Shown here: piece after piece, positions 1 through 10,000 of the stretch
Layout of the letters: every line of letters begins with the position of its first letter
Position numbering within the stretch: the stretch's first letter is position 1
Assembly: GCA_031763025.1 (NCBI GenBank)
Contig: JASSKH010000020.1
Location: forward strand, 9,856,528 to 9,920,527
Reading direction: 5' to 3'
Length of the DNA stretch: 64,000 nt
Source: Macrocystis pyrifera
Taxonomy: Eukaryota; Sar; Phaeophyceae; Laminariales; Laminariaceae
The notes under the pieces: model-generated
Databases searched by the model: none
What the model was told of the DNA's origin: nothing
Seen by the model: only the letters and a program-made list of their open reading frames with translations
Translations under genes and position numbers: made by a program

Positions 1-1415
1 GTACAGGGGGGTTTTCCTCTGTCTTCCAAGCTCTTGGCAACCGGCGCACGACGAACAACATATCAAACGTTGATCGTGCGGGGCGGAAGCCGCACTGTTC
101 CTCCGGGAATAATTCCTCGGTCTCGCAGTAGTTGCTGAGGCGGGGCGCGACGATTTTCAACAAGACTTTGCCTGCGTGGGCAACAAGCGAAATCCCTCTG
201 TAGTTGTTGCAATCAGTTCGGTGCTTTTTTTTGTGAAGGACCTTGATGATCGCATCTTTCCATTGCTGGGGGACTTCTCCTGTTACCCAAACATTGACAA
301 GGATGTTGTGAAAGCACTGGGCGAATGCGGGGTGGTCGATTTTCAGGAGCTCCGCCGGGAGACCATCTTGCCCGACAGCTTTTCAGTTTGACATCCCCTT
401 AAGTGCTTCCGTCATCTCGTCCATGGATGGTTCATCTCCGAGCGACAGTTTAAGCGGTCGTGGTGGCAAGAGGTCAGTGATCGTGGAATCGAGTTTAAGC
501 GATTTCTTGTTGTTGAAAAGTTTGTGGTTAAACCTCCCCCACCGTTCACGAATTCGCACCTTATCCCGCAACAGCGTGCCATCCTCGTCCCTAATGAACT
601 GTTCGCTTCTCGCTTTAGTCCCTTCCAATCCTACCGTAATCTTAAGGTGCTTGTAAAAGCCTTTATGGTCATTGTTCGCTAGTAGTCGTTCGGTTTCGGC
701 GAGGTACGCTTCGAAGACGCATGCAGTCCTGCGGCAATCACCTTCTGCAGGTTCGCACACGCAGATCTCAGTGTCTTCCACGCGGTTCTATCCCGGGGGT
801 GGGCACGCGAGAATTGCCGTGCATCCTCCCTCGCTGTCCATGCTAATATGAATGCGGCCAAGGTTTCGGCAGACTCACACCATCCATGTCTGCGGAGACG
901 ACGTGGAGGGGGTGGTACCTCTTTTTGGACCGCATCAATAATAGCCGCAGTGATAAACTCAACCATGCCAGACGTATTAAGGGGCTGGTTAAGCTGGTTG
1001 AGAGTGGAGATGACCCTCGCGACTACTCGTTCACGACACTTTCCATCGGACATAAAAAGCTGCCTGTCGAACTCTCGGCGTTTTGTCGGTTTACGTATTT
1101 GTCTGTTGGACGCAAAGTGACCACTGAGTCGGACTTTGATCTGCACGATGTTGTGGTCTGAGTCAGCCTTAGCTGGGGCAGGAGGCTGTGGGACGACTTT
1201 GACATCTTGTACTCTACGTCGATGGGCTTGATGGGTTAGGATGTAGTCGATCCGCTTACGGTCACTCGGGCTGGTGCCGTTGTGTGTATGCGAAATCCCA
1301 CCCTTGCGCGTGCTGAAAAACGTGTTGGTGAGAGCTAACTTGCAATTGGTGGCGAACGACAGGAGTCGTCTGCCATTATCATTACGAACATCACGCCCAT
1401 ATGCTCCAAGCACTC
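1..1415 (-). mobile_element. APE-type LINE, copy 1 (endonuclease end to RT start)
   Basis: This is part of a non-LTR retrotransposon read on the minus strand and running off the left window edge. From 1413 down, the reading frame shows the C-terminal half of an APE-like endonuclease: NDNGRRLLSF, then RIDYIL, then SDHN, the end motif of the exonuclease-endonuclease-phosphatase fold. A linker with LLRDKVRIRERWGRF follows (781-383), then the start of reverse transcriptase, with the [10 protein letters not shown] region at the window edge. A frame change lies between about 679 and 781, where the two open frames overlap, so the copy is dead. It is 5' truncated at about 1415, where a plus-strand LINE 3' tail begins. 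Clade is uncertain; the RT and C-terminus look RTE/I-like. Confidence 0.85.
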
Positions 1416-1455
1416 GATGGGTAGGAAGAACGGATTAATGTGAAGAACACACATA
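1416..1455 (+). mobile_element. LINE 3' tail fragment
   Basis: About 40 bp match the conserved LINE 3' end seen elsewhere in the window: GGGTAGGAAGAACGG, then TTAATGTGAAGAACACACA. It abuts the 5' end of the inverted LINE copy 1, a layout expected from twin priming (5' inversion) or from an independent insertion. Confidence 0.7.
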
Positions 1456-2369
1456 CCACTCGTATGGTCCATGCAGGACAATTTCCCCAGGCAAACGCTC
1501 TGTCTCTAGGCGCAGGTTTCCAAGGAGAGCTTTACTTTTATTTTCCTCTGAGCCTTTTGTATCATAGGTGAACCGCAAACACTTCAATCGTTTCTTGGGA
1601 CCGGGAAACTTTCTTGATCTCCAATATCTCAACGGGTTTGGACAGCTCTCAACATTTTCTCGCGACGTGATGTCTTGTTTTGAATGTGAAATTTGATTGT
1701 TGAAGTATCCCAAAACAAATTGAATCCAGAAGGTCGACTTCATTTTTCATTATAGTTAGCAATACTGAATACGATCTTCAAAATGAGTGCGGCAAACGAT
1801 TCATTTCATCAATCCCCACACGCTAGTTGATTTTTTCTGAGAAAAGCTATACGTCCCGAGATATTCGTAAAATTGTCTTGCCGCTACCTGATACGGACCC
1901 AGATGACCCTACATACCAAAAATTGTGCTAGGTATATACGATATGCTGTACTGAAAACAGTATGTCCCATACAACACACGCATGCGAACAGCAGAGCTCT
2001 GTTGGGGCAACACACGCACACGGCAGAGCTAGGGTTAGGGGGGGTGAGAGGCGATAAGTTCCTGTGACTGGGTGTTGTTTTGACGTGTAGAAAGGCCATG
2101 AGGTCTTCCTGCGGCTGGGTATGGGTTCGGCGTCCGTACAAAAAAATAACGTACGAATACTGCCGACATCGATGTGTTGTTCAAGTGAGGCTTGCCCCTG
2201 GTATACACCATGACTGATACATCAGACACGAGATATGATTATATCGCATCGTACGTATGATATACGATATGTACAATGTATCGTATGCACGTACGTATAA
2301 CTGCCTGTTGGTTGCCATTGCGCTGCAAGTACGCAAGGCTTGATCTGCGAGCATGATGTGCGTGCAAAT
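1456..2369. other. No gene seen
   Basis: Mixed AT-rich sequence with short open frames on both strands and no recognisable protein. Around 2028 there is a single TTAGGG-like stretch, and 2230-2300 is rich in GATATR/CGTAC words. No exon with credible splice borders was found. Confidence 0.5.
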
Positions 2370-2661
2370 TTGGCGCCCATTTGTTTTTTCTTGTTTTTTT
2401 CTCTTTCGATTTGTTTGTTTTTTGATTTTTTTTTGTTTCCTTTCGTTTCTCTACTTCATAGAATGTGTGTGTCGTGTCTGTCGTATCCAGTATGAAGACA
2501 TGGCATTGCTTTGCTCACTACTGTGTACATGGCAACGTAGTATATCTGTAGCGTAGCGTTGTGACCACAAAACTTGTGCCTATCTCTCTAGGCAATAGGA
2601 TTGAAGAATCAGCACGGACACAGGTTGTGCTCGATGTCAACGGGTAGAAAAATTCTTCGGC
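2370..2661 (+). mobile_element. 5'-truncated LINE 3' UTR
   Basis: T/C-rich sequence is followed by the shared LINE 3' UTR words (GAATGTGTGTGTCGTG, GGCAACGTAGTATATCTG, GAAGAATCAGCACGGACAC). It ends in the hairpin-like junction at 2661, where an opposite-strand copy of the same tail begins. The two tails form a near-palindrome of about 130 bp per arm (2528-2800). Confidence 0.8.
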
Positions 2662-2662
2662 G

Positions 2663-3540
2663 GGTATACCGTTCTTCCTACCCGTCGGCATCGACCACAA
2701 CCAGTGCCCGTGCCGATTCTTCAATCCTAGAGAGATACCAGTTCTGTGGTCACAAAGCTACGCGACAGATATACTACGTTGCCACGTATGCAATGCCGGC
2801 GTCCCCGGTGGCTTGGTAGGTGGTCCGCGTGCCTGTCAAGATGAATTTCGTGGGTTCAAGTCCCACCGAGTGCATGCTCATATGGACTTTTTCTTGCATA
2901 AAAAAATGATAAGCGGAAAGCGCGAAAGCGTGAGTTGGCTACATTCGATGAAAAATCGACGAGCAGTGGGAATGCTGAACCCTATGCGCGACCAAAAATA
3001 AAGGCACGTACCGGGGGGGAGAAGGGACGACATCTGTGACCACGGGTTGTCCAGAAAATCGTCGAGGGTAAAACCTCCTACGAGTGGGCTGGGAAGTAAA
3101 AGTGATGGATAAAATGCAATGCCATGTCATGATCCTGCATACGACAGGCACGACACACACATTCCATGACATAGAGAAACGAAACGAAACAAAGGAAAAG
3201 AAAAACAAACAATGAAGACAACTCGAAATAGAAAAAGAACCAAGAAAATAATATAAGAAATAAGCCATCGTGCCCCCCCCCCCCCCGCAGAACGAGCTAG
3301 AAAAAGAAAGGGGAAAAAAAAAAAACACCACTAGTCGTCAACAGAGAAAGACTAAGAACCAAGGGAAAATAACAGGCAAACCAAAGCACAAAACATCCTC
3401 CAGGTAGCGGCAGCAGGCCATGGTACGAGTAGCACATCCAGGGTCTCCCTGCTATTCCGCCTGGTACCTTGTTACCCTGTCTGCTGCCTCCGTCCAGCGT
3501 TCGTCAACTATGCCCCGCCCCTCGGCGTCGGACAATACGA
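2663..3540 (-). mobile_element. Short LINE-derived element (ORF end plus 3' UTR), split by a SINE
   Basis: On the minus strand this starts at TGTCCGACGCCGAGG and carries the last part of a LINE ORF (VDERW, then DRVTRYQA). It continues through a T/C-rich 3' UTR to the conserved LINE tail at 2663. A related element at 62385 (+) starts at the same base, so the pair may be a short non-autonomous family rather than random truncations. The 3' UTR is interrupted by the SINE at 2798-3113. The element joins the 3' UTR of LINE copy 2 at about 3541. Confidence 0.65.
2798..3113 (+). mobile_element. tRNA-derived SINE, copy 1
   Basis: The head has a pol III A box (TGGCTTGGTAGG, 2809-2820) and B box (GGTTCAAGTCC, 2853-2863). 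The B box sits in a perfect T arm, GTGGG/CCCAC (2850-2866). The anticodon-loop region CTGTCAA would read GUC, suggesting a tRNA-Asp ancestor, but the anticodon stem does not pair well. A non-tRNA body of about 230 bp follows and ends in AGTGATGG plus A-rich sequence. ATGCAATGCC flanks it on both sides (2788-2797 and 3114-3123), a 10-bp target duplication that proves retroposition into the LINE 3' UTR. A second copy lies at 63387. Confidence 0.88.
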
Positions 3541-6395
3541 AACAAGCAAAGCAGGCTCGTCATCCACCCACGCCACGCGACTTCTTCAATAAGGCTTATC
3601 AATCGGAGAAAGGAAGAGAAAGAAATAAAATGAAAATCACATAGGGTCAGCGCAAAAAGAAGAAAACAAAATGAACTGAAAAAAAAAAAACGAAAAACAA
3701 AATAAACAAAAGGAAGACCAAGCAAGACCACGTTCGAACCAGCTGTGCACCAGTTAGTGGCACGAGTAGTATAGGCATGTTGTACTTCCTGGTCTGCCCG
3801 GTACCTTGCTACCCTGTCTGCCATCTCCTTCCTACATTCGTCCACTGCAGTTTCCCTTCTACTCCTGTCCCCCCCCTCCCCGCATTCCCTTGGTCGGGTT
3901 TTCTGCCACTCCCGTTTGTTGCCCCCCCTCCATCCATTCCCCTTGACACCACCCTCGGCGGATGCACGGCGCTTCCTACTCAGCTCAGCCTCAGCCTCGT
4001 ACCACCTCACCTTGAACCGTTCGGCTGCTTCGAGGATCCCCCGGTACCACTTCCCCGCCTTTTTTGCAGCAGTGGACCACAGCGCGGTCTCAACTCCAAA
4101 CACCAAGGGGGCAAGTTCCGGTGACCCTTCGGTGGCTCGGAACTCCCTATGGTCTTCGACTATGCATCTATGCTAAGTCTTGAACTGTCCGCCAGGTCTC
4201 GGGTTCTCCCCACCAGCCATCGTCCCGAACATCACCCGACTGGGTAATCGATCCTTGCTTTGCCGTGCCACCCCCCCCGCGAAGAAGAGCTTCCGTTTGC
4301 GGATGATTGTTTCGATGCTCTCGCAACGTGTCATCTTGAGGGCCTTCGCGTACGAGAGGGTGGCAAGGTCAGTACGAAGTCGTCGCTGGAAGCCAATGAC
4401 TCGCAACAGGACTTGGTGGTGAGCCGTTCGAAGCTTGGCACAGTGTTCCGCTCTGAAGGTCCACGTCACACACCCGTAGAGCAGGGTCTCAATCACCTCG
4501 GCCGTCAGCATTCGGACTTTCAGGCTACAAGGGGGGCGGTCGTCCGATCATACAGCTCCGGACCGAACCGTTTGAGGCATGCTCGCATGAGACGGATCCG
4601 TCGGTCGATTTCGAGCGAGAGGTCAGCATTTTCGTGGATATTGCCGCCTAGGTATAAAAACTGGGCCGTGTGCTTATACCTCTGGCCTGCTGCTTTGATG
4701 ACGAGCGGTGGTGCGAGGGATTTCTGGTCCGGCGTTTGTAGAAGCATTGTCTCTGTCTTATTTTCCGACACCGTAAGGCCTGCTGCTTCGAAGACAGCCA
4801 CGATGACTGTCATCATTTTCGCGAGCCCTTCAGCCGACTTCGAAACAATCCCTGCGTCATAGGCGTACAACATGCCCCATACAGCCCTTCGCACGCACAC
4901 CAACGGCTCCTGCTCCTCCGTTCCGACTACTCCAGCATCACTGATTTGGACCAAATCCCTTACGATGGCTTCGTCATGGCTGGAGCGTACTAGTACGACG
5001 TGTAACGCAGCAGCGAAGAATACGTCGAACAGCAACGGTGATAGTGCACAGCTTTGCCGCAGCCCCTGCGTGACATCAAATCATTCCGAGTGCTCGTCGT
5101 CATCCGTACGCACGCGAGCCCGCATTCCTTCGTGGAAATTACCGATAATTCTCAGCATCTTGGTTGGTACGCCAAAACGTGTGAATACCTCCCATAACAG
5201 CTCTCGGTCGACAGAGTCGTACGCTTTCTGCAGATCGATGAAGTACAAGTACAGGTGGATTTTCCTCTGTCGTCCAAGCTCTTGCAACCGGCGCACGACG
5301 AACAACATATCAATAGTTGATCGTGCGGGGCGGAAGCCGCACTGTTCCTCCGGGAATAATTCCTCGGTTTCGCAGTCGTTGCTGAGGCGGGACGCGATGA
5401 TTTTCGACAAAACTTTGTCTGCGGGTATTCTGTTACCCAAACTTTGACAAAGATGTTGTGAAAGCACTGGGCAAATGCGGGGGGGTGGTCGATTTTCAGG
5501 AGTTCGGCCGGAAGACCACCTGGTCAGACAGCTTTCCAATTGGACGTCCCCTTAAGTGCTTACGTCATCTAGTCGATGGATGGTTCATCTCCGAGCGACA
5601 GTTTAGGCGGTCGCGGTGGCAAGAGGTCGATGGTCGTGTGGGATCGGGTTTAAGCGATTTTTTCTTAAAGAGGTTGTGCTAAAACCCCGCCCGTCGTTCA
5701 CGAATTCGCATTTAATCCCGCAACAGCGTGTCATCCTCGTCCCTGATGAACCGTCCGCTCCTCGCTGTAGTCCCTTCCAACCCTACCGTACTTCTAAGGT
5801 GCTTGTAAGCGCCTTCCTGGTCATTGTTCGCTAGGAGTCGTTCGGTTTCAGCGAGGTACGCTTCGAAGTATGCATGCAGTCCTGCGGCAGTCATCTTCTG
5901 CAGATTCGCACACGCAGATCTCAGTGTCTTCCTCTCGGTTTATTCCCGGGGGTGGGCACGCAAGAATTGTCGTGCATCCTCCCTCGCTGCCCATGCTAAT
6001 ATAAATGCGGTCAAGGTTTCGGCAGACTCACACCATCCATGTCTGCGATAGCGACGTGGAGGGGGTGGTACCTCTTTTTCGATCGCATCGATAATAGCCG
6101 CAGTGGAAAACTCAACCATGCCAGACGTATTACGGGGCTGGTTAAACTGGTTGAGAGTGGAGATGACCCTCGAGACTACTCGTCCACGACACTTTTCATC
6201 GGACATAAAATGTTGCCTGTCGAACTCTCGGCGCTTTATCGGTCTACGTATTTTTCTGTTGGACGCCAAGTGACGACAGAGTGGGACTTTGATATACAAG
6301 AGATTGTTGTCTGGGCCAGTCTTAGCTTTGGCAGGAGGCTGTGGGACGACTTTAACATATTGTGCTCTAGGTCGATGGGCGTGACGGGTTAGGAT
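3541..6395 (-). mobile_element. APE-type LINE, copy 2
   Basis: This minus-strand LINE is 5' truncated inside the endonuclease domain at about 6395. Order on the minus strand: endonuclease end and linker (6395-5712), then reverse transcriptase. The RT shows [31 protein letters not shown] (5081-5539), then LSPLLFDVFF and YAYDAGIVSKS, where the catalytic box reads YAYD instead of YADD. C-terminal parts follow (LLYGCVTW, FFAGGVAR, MFGTMAGGE; 4511-4173, then 4106-3830). Breaks are visible: a stop (TGA) where the RT has Trp before FDVTQGLRQ near 5079, a stop at 4511/4520, and frame changes near 5540-5712, 5900 and 4110-4170. The copy cannot be active. Confidence 0.88.
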
Positions 6396-6984
6396 GAAGT
6401 AGCTCGCGACCGCGGTCACGGCCATTGTCGTTTCACGCTACATAATTTTTCACTCCATAGATATGCGCAGAAAAGAGGATGGACAAATTGTCCGGCATGG
6501 ACTGTACGTACCTGCATTATATGATTAAAAAAACAAAATGGGAGTATCATACTCATACGCACCACCAGTATATACACCGACTTTTTTTTATCTACTCTGC
6601 TTACTGCATAGCAATGTAGTATATCTGTGGCTTACGTTTTGACCACAGGAATTTTATATCTCTACAGCGGTCTAATAGGATTGAAGAATCGGCACGGACA
6701 CTGGTTGTGCAAGATGTCGATATGGGTAGAAAGAACGGTTTAATGTAAAGAATACCTGGTACACACGAAGGTACTAAATCTTTGATTTCCTGCATACTGC
6801 TGTTGTTGTACCAGGTAACAGCGGCAGCAAGAAGTGCACTACTTCTGACCTGACCCCGGATCTGAGTTACCGAAGGGAATTAGGGCCAAGATAATCATTA
6901 TTTATGCGTGGGATGGAAATAACTATTAATAAGAGAATTATTGACAACACTCTTTGATCCCATCCCAATCACGCCTCGCCTCAG
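6396..6984. other. Intergenic or intronic; LINE tail only
   Basis: AT-rich sequence holding the plus-strand LINE tail at 6598-6755 and nothing else recognised. If the glycosyltransferase gene starts further left, this is intron sequence. Confidence 0.45.
6598..6755 (+). mobile_element. LINE 3' tail fragment
   Basis: Conserved LINE 3' terminal region (AATGTAGTATATCTGTGG, GACCACAGGAATTT, GAAGAATCGGCACGGACAC, GAACGGTTTAATGTAAAGAA), heavily 5' truncated. Confidence 0.8.
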
Positions 6985-7086
6985 ATTTTCGTCGTCAGCG
7001 ACGAGGATGACAACGACCCGGACGACGTCGTGGACTTTCGGGTCGGCTCTCGCAGCGGGCACAGGTCACTCGCAGCCATCACGGAG
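6985..7086 (+). CDS. Glycosyltransferase exon A
   Basis: 34 codons between acceptor CGCCTCAG and donor GAG|GTGCGG. It encodes IFVVSDEDDNDPDDVVDF, an acidic loop after a hydrophobic strand, and ends in SLAAITE. Joined to exon B it gives a smooth reading into ACKRYEGMFDW. Confidence 0.7.
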
Positions 7087-10000
7087 GTGCGGAAATTATT
7101 TTCGTTTCGTTTCCTTGCGACGGCGTAGAGATTTTCTTTGCCACCGCTTCGTATTGTTATGGCATCTATCACCCTGGACAGCCTGCAAGACTGCAGGATG
7201 TGTTGCAATAGGGCAAAGAGATGATGACACGTTTAGGACTGCAGTCCCGTTTGGGGGACAAAGCACTTAGGATTGGAAGGGTTTGTCTCCCAAACAGGAC
7301 TGCGGTTCTAGAAGGGTTAAGAGGCGTTGTTGGTCTCGGACGAATTTTGTTTTGCCCGTCGCTACCGAATTTTCGCCCGAGATTCTGGTACTCATTTGTT
7401 GCTTGTGCTCGTCATTTCCGAGTGGTTGTCCGCTAAATACTGACCAGGTAGTTGCCGGTGGATTGCCGGTCATTACCGGTTGTTAACCCACCGGAACCCG
7501 TTCGTGTCCCGACATTTTACCGGCCCGTTGCCTGTCGGTACCCATATGTTTCCCGTCATTTACCACCGAAGACTTCCCAACCGCTATGTACTACTCACAG
7601 CAGTAGTTTTGTAGCACGCCATTGCCGATTCGCTGCCACCAGTCGGTAACGGTTTTGTTGGCAAAAAAAATAATACCGACTTGTTGCGCGACAACGTGCT
7701 GAATCAATGATGTTGTATATGCCCACGACGTAATTTTTTCGCTTTTCAGGCGTGCAAGCGATACGAAGGGATGTTCGATTGGCTTGCTCTAGGAGACGAC
7801 GACACAATCTTCATGTACAACAGGGCCAAGGCTTTTCTGCGACACATCGATCACACACAGGTCAGCTCCACGACGTTCGGCTGCTCTGTCTGGTAGATGG
7901 GGCGGCCCAGATGGGAATATGACTGAGGAAGCGAGAACCAACTGTTACGGGGGGGGGATGTTAAATAGGACCTACGGTACACAAAACCTCTCTATATATT
8001 TTCACTAAGAATATGTGGTCTTATTTACCATGGTCCCCCGTAATGTTTTCGCACATCTCACCACCTACACCCGCAACATAAAAGGAGCCTGAGGACCGCT
8101 ATCTTCGGGAAGCTCTGTTGTCCAGGTTTTTCACATTATCTCAATTTGGGAATATTAGATCACGATATGGAGGCGTCATTTAACAAGTACATGGTGAATT
8201 TGACCAAGAGCGACACATTTGGGATCGGGAATGTGCTCAACAAATCGCACATATCCGAAACAAAACGAAGAAGAATGAAAATAAACAACAAGGGGTCCTT
8301 CGATCGTAACGGTCCTGAGGCCGCAGCATCGCTTCGCTGCACGCCCGGCTCGGTAGGTGGACTGAAATCAATATAACAAAAGGGGACAAAACCGAAAGAA
8401 CTGACTATGTTTGCCTCGTAGTAGGTGGCGGTGTACCTGCGCTTCTAGCGTGTCGGTTACAAACGTGCGGTTCGAGCACGAAACACGTACCACACTTGAG
8501 GTGCTTAAAAACATAAAAATATTATTACGGGTATTTTAAACCCGTATACGTGCATGCCAGGATAGCGGAAGACCAGGATGGCGGAAGACGCCACAGCAGC
8601 GGTAGCACCCCCTACCTGAGATAGTAACCCGATGTATTTGCGGTCTTATGCCGGGTTAGTGTGTTCACTGCAATACGGTAGTACATCAATATACAGCAGG
8701 TACTAATGGTTCATGGGAAAAGCTTGTACAATGGTCAAATAAGAGTTTTTGGGAGACATTGTTATAGAGGTTCTCAAATGCAAAGCCTCACAGGGACCCT
8801 TCGTTCATCCCTCTCCGCCGCCGGATGCGTCGTACGGGGGAAGTGTATGCGTTGAAATCACAAAACAAAACTCCTCAATTATGATGTTGGTCATCCGTCG
8901 ACGAATGTGTGTCATACACACCGGTCGGCAGGACTGGTGGGAGAAAAGGGGAGGTGAGGATCACGTTTTCGTCTGTCTCCGGGTTTATCGGCGATGGAAC
9001 TAGACCGTTTATGCCGCACATTCGTTGGGCGATTGACGAGGCTGACCGGGTTTGGTTCATATTAGGCCCAGGCTTCAAGCTGTCGTCTTGGACTGCTGTG
9101 TGATCTGACACTCCCTTTGCGACTTTCATCGCCATGTGCCCTTCTCTTGGACTGCTGTGTGATCTGACACTCCCTCTGCGACTTTCATCTCCATGCACCC
9201 CTCTCTGTGTTCCCCGTTTACCTCGTACCTGGTATATATATAGCCGGTGGCGATAGGCAGAGTTGACGGCCTCAGCCGGTCCGCAGAACCCATCGGAAAG
9301 AAGGGGTGCTACTCCCCTGAGGTGAGATTCCTTATGGATTATTCCACTAACGGAACACGTACGTCTTCTCCCAGAAAACACACATGATAGCTTTTTTTGT
9401 CCGAATTTGTTGCGTTGCATTTGGTGACGGAAGGACCACAACAAGTGGACTCTGAACCTTCATTAAAACTCGAGAAAAACGGAAGCACTTCAGAAAAAAA
9501 AAGTTTAAGCGGACTGGCTTCTTCAGTTCGTAAATGTTTCAGGTCTGATTAGGCTCAAAACCTGTTACTCTTCGACAGCAAACAACCGCACTTACTTCTA
9601 ATAAAATCGAACAAGAGCACAGCCGGAGGTACGGCAAAAACAATATATTTACCGCAGATTCTATATTTTTCGCTTCAGACGACTGTTTTCGCTCTACTAC
9701 CTTCGGCTGTGCCCGTCCGAGTTCCTCAAGAGTACGTGCGTTCATTTGCTGTTGAAGAGTACATAGTAGTTGGGTCTAATCAGACTCGAAACATTTTACG
9801 AACTAAAGAAGTTAGCCGCGTAGACGTTTTTTTCTCGGCTGCTTTCCTTTTTTCTCAAGATAAGAAATCCTGTAAAAACGGGTATAACAAGGCAACAGAT
9901 TCGATCTCTAAGCCTCCTGCTCAAGAAAGGTGCTAGTAAAAAGAACGGACTTGTCCTACGGTAGTATCAGGCCAGTAGTTCGGAGATAGTACAGACGGTG

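Noticed and set aside
2595-2745. CRISPR-like or regulatory palindrome
   Set aside because: The inverted repeat is explained by two LINE 3' tails meeting tail to tail.
2820-2890. Functional tRNA gene
   Set aside because: Boxes A and B and the T arm are good, but the anticodon and acceptor stems do not pair, and the same head occurs in a longer dispersed repeat, so it is a SINE.
8875-9444. 189-aa minus-strand frame
   Set aside because: It includes a 59-bp tandem duplication and lies in a glycosyltransferase intron; no family resemblance.
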